From Ruminiclostridium sufflavum DSM 19573 (GTDB lineage Bacteria > Bacillota > Clostridia > Acetivibrionales > DSM-1351): a DNA stretch of 64,000 nt. Made by a program: the position numbers and the translations under genes. Within the stretch, counting starts at the first letter, position 1, and each line of letters starts with the position of its first letter. Below the pieces are notes generated by a model that made no database searches, was not told the DNA's origin, and saw only the letters and a program-made list of their open reading frames with translations. The stretch lies in the NCBI RefSeq assembly GCF_003208175.1, contig NZ_QKMR01000005.1, forward strand, positions 1 to 64,000, in the 5' to 3' direction. This document shows positions 16,402 to 26,085 of the stretch, one piece after another.

Positions 16402-18147
16402 CTATTCTCTACGACTCCACCCCTTAGTGGTTTCCCGGACTGTTACAAAGCTTTTATAAATTCCGTCCATCTGTATCAATTCCTCATGGGTTCCTTCCTG
16501 AGCAATTTCTCCATTCGCAATGACCAAAATTTTGTCTGCATATCGGATTGTACCGAGTCGATGGGCAATAACAAGGAGCGTCTTGCCCTTGCACAGTTCA
16601 CTGATAGCCTCCTGAATATAGCTTTCGTTATCTGCGTCAACACTGGCAGTGGCTTCATCTAGGATTACAATAGGAGCATCTTTTAAAATGCAGCGGGCAA
16701 TGGAGATTCTCTGCTTTTCACCGCCTGAAAGAGTTTCACCGCCTTCGCCTATCATTGTCTGAAAACCGTCAGGCAGTGCCATTATGAAATCATAACACCT
16801 TGCTTTTTTTGCAGCTTCTATTACCTCTGCCTCGCCGGCATCGGGGCGTCCCATGCTGATATTGTTATAAACGGTATCCTGAAACAGATAAACCCGTTGG
16901 AACACCATGCTGATATTATTCATAAGATCACTGAGCTTTACCTCCCGAACATCCTTGCCGCGTACGAGTACTTGCCCGGATTTCACATCCCAGAAGCGGG
17001 TAAGCAGGTTTGCTATGGTAGATTTCCCTCCTCCAGAGGGCCCGACTAATGCCAGCATATTGTTCTTCTTTAAATCAAAGGAGACATTGTGAAGAACATC
17101 CTTATTGCCGTACGAAAATCTCACATTCTTAAATTGCACCTCAGGTGCTTTGCTGTGCTCTGGAATAGTGGACCGGCCGTTATCCGGCAGCTCCTGCTCA
17201 TTGAATACCGCTTCAATACGATCCATACAGCTGCTCATAACTGTAAGACGCGCGCTGTCACTATAAAGTGCCTTGATAGGACCGAAAAGGTCAAACACAA
17301 ATAGCATTATGCCCAAAAGGAAGGTGGTGTCAAGCACAGAGCCTGCATTCAGGTACAGGGAAAGAGTAAGAATAATCACTCCGCCGATGCCATATAGCAG
17401 GTTCAGACCACGCTGCCATACAGCGGCATTTTCTTCAAAGTCAATGCTGCGCTTGCAGCTAGTGCGGAAGTTGTCTGAAAGCTCCTTCGATTTCTCTCCC
17501 AAAAGATTGTAGGTCTTGATGATACCAATTCCTTCAATAAAATCAAGCACAGCTTCAGTCAGGTTTTCGCTCTGCTCCTGACGGATTGAAGAGTACCTGA
17601 GACTGTCCTTGTTCATTCCATGTGCTACAACAATTAAAATCAGAATAACGGCGGTTGCCGCAAGACCAAGCCAGACGTTGAGAAGGAACAGAAAAGCCAG
17701 CAGAATTACCTCTGCAAAGATATAGCTCATCATGTCAGCAAGGATGTTCATGCAATTTTCTTCAATAAACAGCATATCGGTGGAGAGAACCGAACTGATT
17801 TTCCCAAGATTGCCTTCCGTAAAATATCCCATTGGCATTTTGCGCAGATGTGTGCCCAGCTCCATACGTTTTTCGGCAAAGACCATGTATCCTGCAGCAG
17901 ACTGCAGCCGGTTTGCCGTGTGCTGGAGCAGAATCTGCAGAATCAGGCTTGCCGCCATTGCAATTCCGACTTTCAGGCAAAGAGCAGCGTTTGCAGTGCC
18001 ATCATAAAAGGCTGCAAGAATGACAAATGCAAGCCCTATTGGCACTTTTGCCATAATTGATTTCAAAAAGGAAAATACAAATGCCAGTTGGATCTTGCCC
18101 TTATATTTTCCTGAAACCGAGAGAATTCGTTTCATCAAAGAGAGCAT
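16402..18147 (-). CDS. ABC exporter half-transporter (permease-ATPase), second gene of pair
   Basis: 581 residues: six-helix exporter membrane domain (~1-310) fused to an ATPase with Walker A GPSGGGKST, signature LSGGEKQR and Walker B IVILDEATASVD. The start codon overlaps the stop of the upstream half-transporter (TAATG), so both are made together and likely form a heterodimer. Pairs of this kind downstream of TetR regulators are commonly multidrug or siderophore exporters; the substrate is not evident. Confidence 0.9.
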   Translation of the reverse strand: MLSLMKRILSVSGKYKGKIQLAFVFSFLKSIMAKVPIGLAFVILAAFYDGTANAALCLKVGIAMAASLILQILLQHTANRLQSAAGYMVFAEKRMELGTHLRKMPMGYFTEGNLGKISSVLSTDMLFIEENCMNILADMMSYIFAEVILLAFLFLLNVWLGLAATAVILILIVVAHGMNKDSLRYSSIRQEQSENLTEAVLDFIEGIGIIKTYNLLGEKSKELSDNFRTSCKRSIDFEENAAVWQRGLNLLYGIGGVIILTLSLYLNAGSVLDTTFLLGIMLFVFDLFGPIKALYSDSARLTVMSSCMDRIEAVFNEQELPDNGRSTIPEHSKAPEVQFKNVRFSYGNKDVLHNVSFDLKKNNMLALVGPSGGGKSTIANLLTRFWDVKSGQVLVRGKDVREVKLSDLMNNISMVFQRVYLFQDTVYNNISMGRPDAGEAEVIEAAKKARCYDFIMALPDGFQTMIGEGGETLSGGEKQRISIARCILKDAPIVILDEATASVDADNESYIQEAISELCKGKTLLVIAHRLGTIRYADKILVIANGEIAQEGTHEELIQMDGIYKSFVTVRETTKGWSRRE

Positions 18148-19895
18148 TAGTTTTCATCTCCTTTCGCAATGCTAACCTTCCAGTTTGCACTGGCTTTAGC
18201 TGCCTGCCACAGCTTTTGATATTCAGGACAGGTGTCCAGCAGCTCCTTATGGGTACCTGCTGCCGCAAGGTTACCCTCCTTTAAAACACAGATCTGGTCT
18301 GCGTTGATAATTGAATGCAGCCGATGGGCAATGACAATAACGGTTTTTTCACGGATTACCTCGGCAATTGCCTCATTCATTTTCTCCTCGTTTTCAGGAT
18401 CCATGAAGGCTGTTGCTTCGTCAAGAACAATAATAGGTGCGTTTTTTAAAATCGCACGGGCCAGAGAAATCCTCTGTCGTTCTCCTCCGGAGAGTTGTTT
18501 CCCTCCATCTCCCGCTAAGGTGTGGATTCCGTTTTCCAATCTGGATAGGAATTCTCCGCACTGGGCTTTTTCAGCTGCTGCCATTACTTCGTCATCTGTT
18601 GCATCCAGCCTGCCTAAGCGTATATTTTCCAAAAGGCTTATATTAAATAGAAATTGTTCCTGAGCCACATAGGATATCTCGTTGTTCAAAGCTTCAATGC
18701 TCATATCCCGGAGTTCCTGTCCGCCTATTTTTACCGAACCGCTGTCAATGTCATAAAAATGAACCAGCAGCTTTGCCAGAGTGGATTTTCCGCTGCCGGA
18801 TTCGCCAACCAGAGCCGTCATACTGCCCTCGGGAACCTTTAGCGATATACCGTGGAGAACCTCGGTATCCTTGTAGGAAAAGCTGAGGGAATCAAATTCC
18901 ACAGAGTGATCCTTTCCCATAAAGGGTTTATCTGTTTGTTGAAGAGGAGAGGCACTCATAATTTTTTCAAGGCTTGCAATTTTAAAATTAATTTGCGGAA
19001 GTGTTGACATAAAGCCCAGAGCCCGCAAAAGCGGCGCACCGATTCCGAAGGACATACACAAAACCAGTGCCAGATCCGGCAGTGTTGAATATCCGTGAAT
19101 TACCAGATAAGCGCCGATAGGCAGAACAAAGAGCGAGACTGTAGGCAAAACGCTGCTGTAAAGCGCCATCCACGGCCAACATGCCTTATACCAGGCAAGT
19201 GTAAAGTCCCTGTAGTTTTTTACATCTCCTTCGAATCTATGATAGGATTCGCCGTCCCGGTTGAAAACCTTTACTACCTCCATGCCGTTGATATATTCCA
19301 CAATGGTGTTATTCATCTTTTGGGCCGCGCCGTAATAATTTCCCATTTCCTTCATGCCTATCCTGTACATGAGCAGCATTGAAAAAATCCCCACCGGCAG
19401 AGAGCATAGTGCCAGCAGGGCGAGCTTCCAATCTGCGATAAACATTCCGGCAAACACCATAACGGGTATAGCAAGATTTGCGATACCCTCAGGAAGCGCA
19501 TGGGCGAGGAGCAGCTCAATTGTTTCTATATCATCAATAAAAACCTTCTTGACGGAGCCGATGCCTTTCCCCTGAATAACGCCCAGAGGCTGCTGCTCCA
19601 GTCTCTCCTGAAGGGAGATTCGCAGATTTTTCAGCGTGTTGTAAGCACTTTCATGTGAAAGAGAAAGCCCCCGCACATAAAAGATGGCATACAGAACAAC
19701 ACATACGGCGATGGCTGCTACTCTCAATGCTACATAATGCAATGACATGGTTTCCCTCATAAGCAGGGGGGTGATAATTTGGTATATGAACCAAAAGGGG
19801 AGCGCATTCATCACGATACTAACGAGCATCAAAACAATTGCCGCATATGTTGTTTTTCTATACTCACCTGTATAATTCAGTACTTTTTTAAACAA
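18147..19895 (-). CDS. ABC exporter half-transporter, first gene of pair
   Basis: 582 residues from the TTG at 19895 (LFKKVLNYTGEYRKT), chosen for AAAGGAGG 8 nt upstream; the ATG at 19952 has no such site. Exporter-type membrane domain, then ATPase with GESGSGKST, LSGGERQR and IIVLDEATAFMDPENE. The usual Ser/Val-Asp of the D-loop is Phe-Met-Asp. Located 81 bp behind the TetR gene and coupled to the second half-transporter. Confidence 0.9.
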   Translation of the reverse strand: MFKKVLNYTGEYRKTTYAAIVLMLVSIVMNALPFWFIYQIITPLLMRETMSLHYVALRVAAIAVCVVLYAIFYVRGLSLSHESAYNTLKNLRISLQERLEQQPLGVIQGKGIGSVKKVFIDDIETIELLLAHALPEGIANLAIPVMVFAGMFIADWKLALLALCSLPVGIFSMLLMYRIGMKEMGNYYGAAQKMNNTIVEYINGMEVVKVFNRDGESYHRFEGDVKNYRDFTLAWYKACWPWMALYSSVLPTVSLFVLPIGAYLVIHGYSTLPDLALVLCMSFGIGAPLLRALGFMSTLPQINFKIASLEKIMSASPLQQTDKPFMGKDHSVEFDSLSFSYKDTEVLHGISLKVPEGSMTALVGESGSGKSTLAKLLVHFYDIDSGSVKIGGQELRDMSIEALNNEISYVAQEQFLFNISLLENIRLGRLDATDDEVMAAAEKAQCGEFLSRLENGIHTLAGDGGKQLSGGERQRISLARAILKNAPIIVLDEATAFMDPENEEKMNEAIAEVIREKTVIVIAHRLHSIINADQICVLKEGNLAAAGTHKELLDTCPEYQKLWQAAKASANWKVSIAKGDEN

Positions 19896-19976
19896 GTTGA
19901 AATCCTCCTTTATGTATTGGTTAGTTGTGCCTAACTTGTGGTTGTAATACACCCTTCCATATGCTGGAAGGGATGC

Positions 19977-20594
19977 TCACACCGATGGAAATCCAAGTAC
20001 ACGCCGCCAGTTGAACAGGTCACAAATCAGCTTGCAATGCTCTTTAATCTGTTCCCAGCCATACCCGTGAATGAACGGCTCATAAATGGTAGTCCAGAAA
20101 GCTGACAGCAGGATATGCATCTCGTCCCGGGAGATGCTTGCATCGGTTAGCCTTCGCTTCCTGGTTTCCAAAAAGTATTCATAGCTTTTTCCTGTCATAA
20201 CCTCTACCCAGTCATGCTGAAAATCAGAATATCTGGTTCCTTCCGCACACTTAATGAGCAAAAGAAACCCATTTCTATGCTCGTAAAGAAATTGAAACCA
20301 CCACAGCGTAGAAGCATTCATTTCCCATGCAGTTACCAGCTCTTCATCGGAAAGCTTTTCCACAGAAATAGAGCACTTTTCCTCCATAACAGCGTTCAGA
20401 GCTGCAACCGTATCTGCGACAACGGCGCAGAATAAGTCCTCTTTACCCTTATAACGCTTATATAAAGCGCCAGTAGTAATTTGCGCCTTCTGGCATATTT
20501 CTTTTAAGGATGCTTTTTCGTATCCATTGGCAAGAAACTCCTTTTCAGCACTTTTAATAATTCGAGGATCAATAGAACGGTCAGGCCTTGCCAA
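19977..20594 (-). CDS. TetR-family repressor of the ABC exporter
   Basis: 205 residues from TTG 20594 (MARPDRSIDPRIIKSA after conversion), with AAGGAGG ahead; the open frame begins earlier without a ribosome site. The helix-turn-helix is near residues 10-55 (ASLKEICQKAQITTGALYKRY), followed by an all-helical ligand domain. First gene of the operon with the two exporter genes, so ligand-relieved autoregulation is likely. Confidence 0.9.
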   Translation of the reverse strand: MARPDRSIDPRIIKSAEKEFLANGYEKASLKEICQKAQITTGALYKRYKGKEDLFCAVVADTVAALNAVMEEKCSISVEKLSDEELVTAWEMNASTLWWFQFLYEHRNGFLLLIKCAEGTRYSDFQHDWVEVMTGKSYEYFLETRKRRLTDASISRDEMHILLSAFWTTIYEPFIHGYGWEQIKEHCKLICDLFNWRRVLGFPSV

Positions 20595-20619
20595 AAATAC
20601 GCACCTCCTTGTATTAAAC

Positions 20620-20663
20620 ATTGATAAAAGCATTATCGATAACTCGATTATCAGTTTATCAAT
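20620..20663. promoter_or_regulatory. Palindromic region, candidate TetR operator
   Basis: ATTGATAAA (20620-20628) and TTTATCAAT (20655-20663) are perfect inverted copies around an inner near-palindrome ATTATCGATAACTCGATTAT, just upstream of the repressor start. Confidence 0.5.
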
Positions 20664-20830
20664 TGGCAGGGAAAATGTCAAGACTTATGTACAGGAGAAA
20701 ATATTTAAAACGGGAAAGACAAGTCTTCTATGCTCAATATAAGATTCGGCAGATAGAGAGCTCAACAGTATATATCTGCGCTTGGCTTATTCCTGCACTT
20801 ATAAGAAATCAGAATACCGCATTATACACA

Positions 20831-21724
20831 TTATATCCTGTAAGCTTTGGATTTAACTGACAGTACATACTGCGACGGAGTCATACCGGTAACATTTTTA
20901 AAATGCCTTGAGAAGTAATGGATAGATGTATAGCCCAAGATTTCAGATATTTGTGTAAAATTATATTCTCCCTCACGCATCATTTTTTTTGCTGCTTCAA
21001 TTTTAAGCTTCTTAAAGTGCTCCATTACTCCTGTTCCCATTTTATCCTTGAACAAGACCTTCAAGCTTGTCCTGCTGAGGTTGGAAAAACGGCATACCTC
21101 GTCAAAGGTCAGGTTTTTTGTAACATTCTCATTAAGAAAATTATTAATCCTTTGAAGCAAATCGTTGTCAGATCTTTCTTTGACAACAGTTGAAAGCCTG
21201 CTGCTGCTATTTACGCTGTTTCCTTTTCGAACCATGCTTATCAGTAATTGCTCAAGATATATTTTAATCAGCTGTTCACAGCCGAAAATAGGCTCCGGCC
21301 GCTTTTCCAGCTTTTTCATATGGGTAATGTCAAGCTCGGAGGTATAGGCCTCTTTAGCCTCATTAATAATTTGCGCAAGCAGGTTTTTTTCGAAATCGCT
21401 TATTCCAAGGATTTTATTTTCATAGTACCTTATTGCGGGCGATTTACACTCAAAGGACACAACAATCAGGTTGGGAGCGACCTTGCCGTTTGCCCAGACA
21501 TTATGAAATTCATTGGGCTTATGAAATATAATTTCACCCTGCTTCAGTTTTAAACCGAGGGCTTCAGCCATAACCTCAACCTCTCCCTTGTCAACATACA
21601 GAAATTCCCAGAAGTCATGCTTTTCACCCTCAAAAACATAGTCCTTTGCATATTCAAAGTAATGTATAGAAATAATTCTTTTAATGACTATTTCCTCTTT
21701 TAAAAGAGTTTTTTCGTAATCCAT
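20831..21724 (-). CDS. AraC-family regulator with N-terminal cupin domain
   Basis: 297 residues. Cupin-like sensor (HDFWEFLYVDKGEVEV ... GEIIFHKPNEFH) at ~30-95 and two helix-turn-helices at ~190-290 (TFDEVCRFSNLSRTSLKVLF; NFTQISEILGYTSIHYFSRH). Divergent from the galE operon, which it probably controls in response to a sugar. Ribosome site GAGG. Confidence 0.9.
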   Translation of the reverse strand: MDYEKTLLKEEIVIKRIISIHYFEYAKDYVFEGEKHDFWEFLYVDKGEVEVMAEALGLKLKQGEIIFHKPNEFHNVWANGKVAPNLIVVSFECKSPAIRYYENKILGISDFEKNLLAQIINEAKEAYTSELDITHMKKLEKRPEPIFGCEQLIKIYLEQLLISMVRKGNSVNSSSRLSTVVKERSDNDLLQRINNFLNENVTKNLTFDEVCRFSNLSRTSLKVLFKDKMGTGVMEHFKKLKIEAAKKMMREGEYNFTQISEILGYTSIHYFSRHFKNVTGMTPSQYVLSVKSKAYRI

Positions 21725-21955
21725 TTTAACCTCGCAGTATTGATGTTAACTATATTATAGCTAAAAGGAAGCAATCTTCCTAGTCCAAAAGTCTAAATAA
21801 ATTGACTTTATTGATAAATAAATAATTAGCCATACGCCTTAAAATATAAGTATAAAGAGAACGTGAGACAATGGTAGACAGATTTAGAAAAGGTTAGTGT
21901 ACCGCTGCGTTGCTTTATTATAAATTTTGTACCCGAATCGGGTGTGGAGGTTAAT

Positions 21956-22969
21956 ATGTCTGTTTTGGTAACCGGAGGAGCCGGCTATATTGGAAGTCAC
22001 GCTTGTGTGGAACTTTTAAAGTCGGGATTTGAGGTTGTGGTTATAGATAACCTCAGTAACAGTAATGAAGAAGCTTTAAGAAGAGTTGAGGAAATAACAG
22101 GGAAGGCACTTAAGTTTTATAAAGAGGATTTGCTTGACAGAAATGTGCTTGAAGAGATATTTAATAAGGAAAAAATTGATGCAGTAATGCATTTTGCAGG
22201 GTTAAAGGCTGTTGGAGAGTCTGTGGTGCAGCCGGTAAGATATTATCACAACAATATAACAGGTACACTGGTATTGTGTGAGACAATGCATAAATATGGT
22301 GTTAAAAAGCTTGTCTTCAGTTCATCTGCAACAGTATACGGAAATCCTCATACAGTTCCTATTACGGAGGAATTTCCGCTGTCAGCTACAAATCCTTATG
22401 GACGTACAAAATTAATGATAGAGGAAATACTAAGGGACTTATATATTGCGGATAACACATGGAATATAGCCATACTGAGGTATTTTAATCCAATAGGCGC
22501 CCACTCAAGCGGCAGAATCGGAGAGGATCCGAAGGGAATACCCAATAATCTGCTGCCATATATTGCTCAGGTTGCAATTGGCAAGCTGGATAAGCTGAGT
22601 GTTTATGGAAGTGATTATCCTACAGCTGACGGAACAGGTGTCAGAGACTATATACATGTTGTTGATTTAGTTATGGGACATCTCAAGGCATTGGAAAGGC
22701 TGAGGAGCAATCCCGGTGTTGTAACCTGCAATTTGGGTACGGGAAGAGGCTATTCGGTTTTAGAGATTGTGAAGGCTTTCTCTGAAATCTCAGAAAGAGA
22801 AATACCATATAAAATTGCAGATAGAAGGCCCGGAGATGTGGCTGCATGCTATGCTGATCCAACGAAGGCAAAAAATGAACTGGGCTGGTGTGCGGAAAAG
22901 GGGCTGGAAGAAATGTGCAGGGACTCGTGGAACTGGCAGACCAAGAATCCGAAGGGATATGAAAAATAA
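21956..22969 (+). CDS. galE: UDP-glucose 4-epimerase
   Basis: 337 residues from ATG 21956, placed after TGGAGG; a GTG 12 bp upstream is in frame but overlaps the ribosome site. Rossmann motif GGAGYIGSH, catalytic SSSATVYG and YGRTK (Tyr-x-x-x-Lys). Converts UDP-hexoses between gluco and galacto configuration, in some members also UDP-GlcNAc/GalNAc. First gene of a seven-gene amino-sugar operon. Confidence 0.95.
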   Translation: MSVLVTGGAGYIGSHACVELLKSGFEVVVIDNLSNSNEEALRRVEEITGKALKFYKEDLLDRNVLEEIFNKEKIDAVMHFAGLKAVGESVVQPVRYYHNNITGTLVLCETMHKYGVKKLVFSSSATVYGNPHTVPITEEFPLSATNPYGRTKLMIEEILRDLYIADNTWNIAILRYFNPIGAHSSGRIGEDPKGIPNNLLPYIAQVAIGKLDKLSVYGSDYPTADGTGVRDYIHVVDLVMGHLKALERLRSNPGVVTCNLGTGRGYSVLEIVKAFSEISEREIPYKIADRRPGDVAACYADPTKAKNELGWCAEKGLEEMCRDSWNWQTKNPKGYEK

Positions 22970-22983
22970 GGAGGGACTGTGCT

Positions 22984-23919
22984 ATGACAAAACCGATACT
23001 CGTTGTAATGGCGGCTGGAATGGGAAGCAGGTATGGCGGTTTAAAACAGATAGACCCCGTTGGACCGAATGGAGAAATTATAATGGATTATTCTATTTAT
23101 GATGCACTTAAAGCCGGCTTCGGAAAAATTGTATTTGTCATAAAAGAAGATTTTCAGGAGGTTTTCAGGGAGAGAATAGGATATAGAATTGAAAAGCTGG
23201 CAGACACCGCGTATGTATTCCAAAAAATCGATGATATTCCGGAAGGGATTCAGGTGCCTGAAGGCAGAGTAAAGCCATGGGGAACAGGACATGCGGTTTT
23301 AAGCTGCCGGAGGGCTGTGGATGCTCCCTTTGCTGTTATCAATGCGGATGACTTTTATGGTGCGGCAACGTTTAAGCTGCTTCACGATTATTTGATTTCC
23401 GAAGCTGCTGATGCTCAAGGAATGTACAGGTACAGTATGGCAGGCTTTATTCTTGAGAACACGCTGTCTGAACATGGACATGTGGCACGTGGAGTATGTA
23501 AGGTAGATTCAGAGGGCTATCTTGAGGAAATACACGAAAGAACGAATATAAAAAAACTTGGGGACAAGGTTAAATATTCCGAGGACGGACAAAATTGGTC
23601 TGAAATTTCTAAAAGCAGTATTGTTTCGATGAATACCTGGGGGTTTACTCCTAGTATTTTCGGAGAGCTTGAAGCGAGGTTCAATTCCTTTTTCCGTAAT
23701 AGCAGCAGCAATCTGCTGAAAGCCGAGTACTTTCTGCCCGAGGTGGTTGACAGCCTTATTTCAGAAAAAAAGGCTAGAGTAAAGGTACTGCCGTCAGAGG
23801 ATAAATGGTACGGGGTCACATATCAGGATGACAAGCCTTTAGTTAAAAATGCCATATGCAATTTTATTAAGCAGGGAGTATATCCTGATAAATTATGGGA
23901 GGGAATCAATGAGTACTAA
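22984..23919 (+). CDS. Sugar nucleotidyltransferase-like protein
   Basis: 311 residues. N-terminal MAAGMGSRYGGLKQIDP resembles the nucleotide-binding loop of NDP-sugar pyrophosphorylases, and NADDF is the metal-binding motif. The spacing suits a hexose-1-phosphate uridylyltransferase-like role, acting on the product of the kinase encoded next. Overlaps that kinase gene by 11 bp. Exact sugar unknown. Confidence 0.8.
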   Translation: MTKPILVVMAAGMGSRYGGLKQIDPVGPNGEIIMDYSIYDALKAGFGKIVFVIKEDFQEVFRERIGYRIEKLADTAYVFQKIDDIPEGIQVPEGRVKPWGTGHAVLSCRRAVDAPFAVINADDFYGAATFKLLHDYLISEAADAQGMYRYSMAGFILENTLSEHGHVARGVCKVDSEGYLEEIHERTNIKKLGDKVKYSEDGQNWSEISKSSIVSMNTWGFTPSIFGELEARFNSFFRNSSSNLLKAEYFLPEVVDSLISEKKARVKVLPSEDKWYGVTYQDDKPLVKNAICNFIKQGVYPDKLWEGINEY

Positions 23920-25021
23920 TAATAAATACGATTTCAGCAGTATTGCAAAAAGCTTTTCTTTTGGAGGCAGCTTTGTTAAAAGCCAGCCATACGGTTTTGG
24001 ACATATTAATGACACGTATGAGGCATATTTTGAAATGCAGGACGGAAAAATGAAACGCTTCATTCTGCAAAGGATAAACAATAATGTATTCAAGAATCCG
24101 GAAAAGCTTATGGAAAACATTCAGTCGGTAACCGCCTTTTTACGTAAAAAGATAATTGAGGCAGGAGGAGATCCGGACAGAGAGACCCTCAACCTGATTC
24201 CGGCTGTTGACGGGAAAAGCTTCTATAAAAGTGACGAGGATAATTATTGGAGGGCATATGTTTTTATAGAGGGCGCTCAGACATACCAAGTTGTTGAGAA
24301 GCCTGACCATTTTTACAATGCGGGCAGGGCCTTCGGAAAGTTCCAGAAATTATTGAGTGATTATCCTGCGGAATCTTTATTTGAAACTATTCAGAATTTC
24401 CATAACACAAAGGTGAGGTTTGAGACCTTTATTAACGCGGTGGAGAAAGATGTTATGAATCGCGCCAAGGATGTGAGGGCAGAAATTGATTTTGCGTTAA
24501 AGAGGTACAACGAAGCGGTTCTGCTTGTCAATATGCTGGAAAGGGGAGAATTACCTCTTCGTGTAACTCATAATGACACAAAATTTAATAATGTTATGAT
24601 AGATGATGAATCAGGAGAGGGAATCTGCGTAATAGACCTTGACACTGTCATGCCGGGTTTATCCTTGTATGATTTCGGAGATGCCATACGTTTTGGAACT
24701 AATCCGGCAGCAGAGGACGAAAAGGACTTATCAAAGGTTTGGATGGACCTTGCTCTTTTTGAACAATTTACAAAGGGCTTTCTCAGTGCCGCAGGAGACA
24801 GCCTTACAAAGGCGGAGCTGCTGCATTTGCCGCATTCAGCCAAAATTATGACATATGAATGCGGAATAAGATTTTTGACGGATTTTCTTTCCGGTGATAC
24901 CTATTTTAAAATCCATAGGGAGGGACATAATCTTGACCGTGCCAGAACCCAGTTTAAGCTTGTTGCGGACATGGAACAGAAATTTGAGCAGATGCAGAAA
25001 ATAATAAACGGAGGTATTTGA
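23909..25021 (+). CDS. APH-fold sugar kinase (N-acetylhexosamine 1-kinase-like)
   Basis: 370 residues from ATG 23909 (MSTNNKYDF) after GGGAGGG. Choline-kinase/APH fold: GFGHINDTYEAYF near the N terminus, catalytic LRVTHNDTKFNNVMID and metal-binding VIDLDTVMPG. With galE and the nucleotidyltransferase it resembles the NahK step of the bifidobacterial lacto-N-biose pathway, though no phosphorylase is present here. Assignment to N-acetylhexosamine is inference from context. Confidence 0.75.
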   Translation: MSTNNKYDFSSIAKSFSFGGSFVKSQPYGFGHINDTYEAYFEMQDGKMKRFILQRINNNVFKNPEKLMENIQSVTAFLRKKIIEAGGDPDRETLNLIPAVDGKSFYKSDEDNYWRAYVFIEGAQTYQVVEKPDHFYNAGRAFGKFQKLLSDYPAESLFETIQNFHNTKVRFETFINAVEKDVMNRAKDVRAEIDFALKRYNEAVLLVNMLERGELPLRVTHNDTKFNNVMIDDESGEGICVIDLDTVMPGLSLYDFGDAIRFGTNPAAEDEKDLSKVWMDLALFEQFTKGFLSAAGDSLTKAELLHLPHSAKIMTYECGIRFLTDFLSGDTYFKIHREGHNLDRARTQFKLVADMEQKFEQMQKIINGGI

Positions 25022-25022
25022 T

Positions 25023-26060
25023 ATGACGCACATGTGGAGTGAGATACTTGAACAGCCTGAGGTGTTAAAAAGATGTATTGAAAGTAATGAGAAAACAATA
25101 TTAAGCATCGTTGAAGCTATTAAAGCAAGAAATATCGATTCTGTTGTAATTGCTGCCAGAGGTACTTCCGATTATGCCGGAACCTATGCAAAATATATAA
25201 TAGAGTCTGTAATAGGTATTCCTGTTGCACTGGCAGCTCCTTCGATTTATACTGTATACGGCAAAAAGCTGAAGCTGGGCAACAGCTTGGTAATAGGCAT
25301 TTCCCAATCAGGGAAGGCGGCTGATGTGCTGGAGGTAATAAAGGGAGCCAATGAGAGCAAAGCACTGACCTTGTCAATAACTAACGACAGGGAATCCCCC
25401 TTGGCAAGGCAGGCTCAATATCACCTGTTCTGTGATGCGGGAGTTGAAAAGAGTGTTGCTGCCACAAAGACCTTTACCAGTGAAATGATGCTTGCTGCAC
25501 AGCTGGTAGCCCAATGGTCTGAAGATGGGCAGATTAAAAATCAATTATCCGGGGTTCCGGTTAATTTGTCAAAGGTCTTTGAGCAGGAAAAGGATATTAT
25601 TAACAAGGTACAGAGGTACCGCTTTATCAGCGAATGCTTTGTTCTTTCAAGAGGTATAAATTATCCCGTGGCACTTGAGACAGCCCTGAAATTTCAGGAA
25701 ACCTGTTATGTGAGAGCGAGGGCATATGCTACGTCGGACTTCTATCACGGCCCCTTTGCTATGCTTGACAAGGATATGCTTGCGGTTATCTATGCTCCAA
25801 ACGGGCCATCTCAGAAGGATGAGATAGAAATGATAAACAAGATTAAGGAAAGCGGTGCCGAGGTATTGATTGTATCCAATAATAAGGAGCTGCTGGAATC
25901 GGGAAATTGTACCTTTGAAATACCTCAGACGGATAATGATATGATATCTCCGTTTTATAATGTGGTTATAGCACAAATGCTTGCATGCAGGCTATCTCTT
26001 TGCAAGGGCCTTAATCCTGATGCGCCCCGCGGGCTGAATAAGGTCACAATAACAAAATAA
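25023..26060 (+). CDS. SIS-domain aminosugar isomerase/deaminase (NagB-II/GlmS-like)
   Basis: 345 residues with two SIS domains (ARGTSDYAGTYAKY, GISQSGKAADVLEV; SRGINYPVALETALK, DFYHGPFAML). The glutaminase domain of GlmS is absent, so it most likely acts as a glucosamine-6-phosphate deaminase or related ketose-forming isomerase. Starts 1 nt after the kinase stop. Confidence 0.85.
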   Translation: MTHMWSEILEQPEVLKRCIESNEKTILSIVEAIKARNIDSVVIAARGTSDYAGTYAKYIIESVIGIPVALAAPSIYTVYGKKLKLGNSLVIGISQSGKAADVLEVIKGANESKALTLSITNDRESPLARQAQYHLFCDAGVEKSVAATKTFTSEMMLAAQLVAQWSEDGQIKNQLSGVPVNLSKVFEQEKDIINKVQRYRFISECFVLSRGINYPVALETALKFQETCYVRARAYATSDFYHGPFAMLDKDMLAVIYAPNGPSQKDEIEMINKIKESGAEVLIVSNNKELLESGNCTFEIPQTDNDMISPFYNVVIAQMLACRLSLCKGLNPDAPRGLNKVTITK

Positions 26061-26085
26061 TATCTCGTAAGAAGGAGGTTTATTT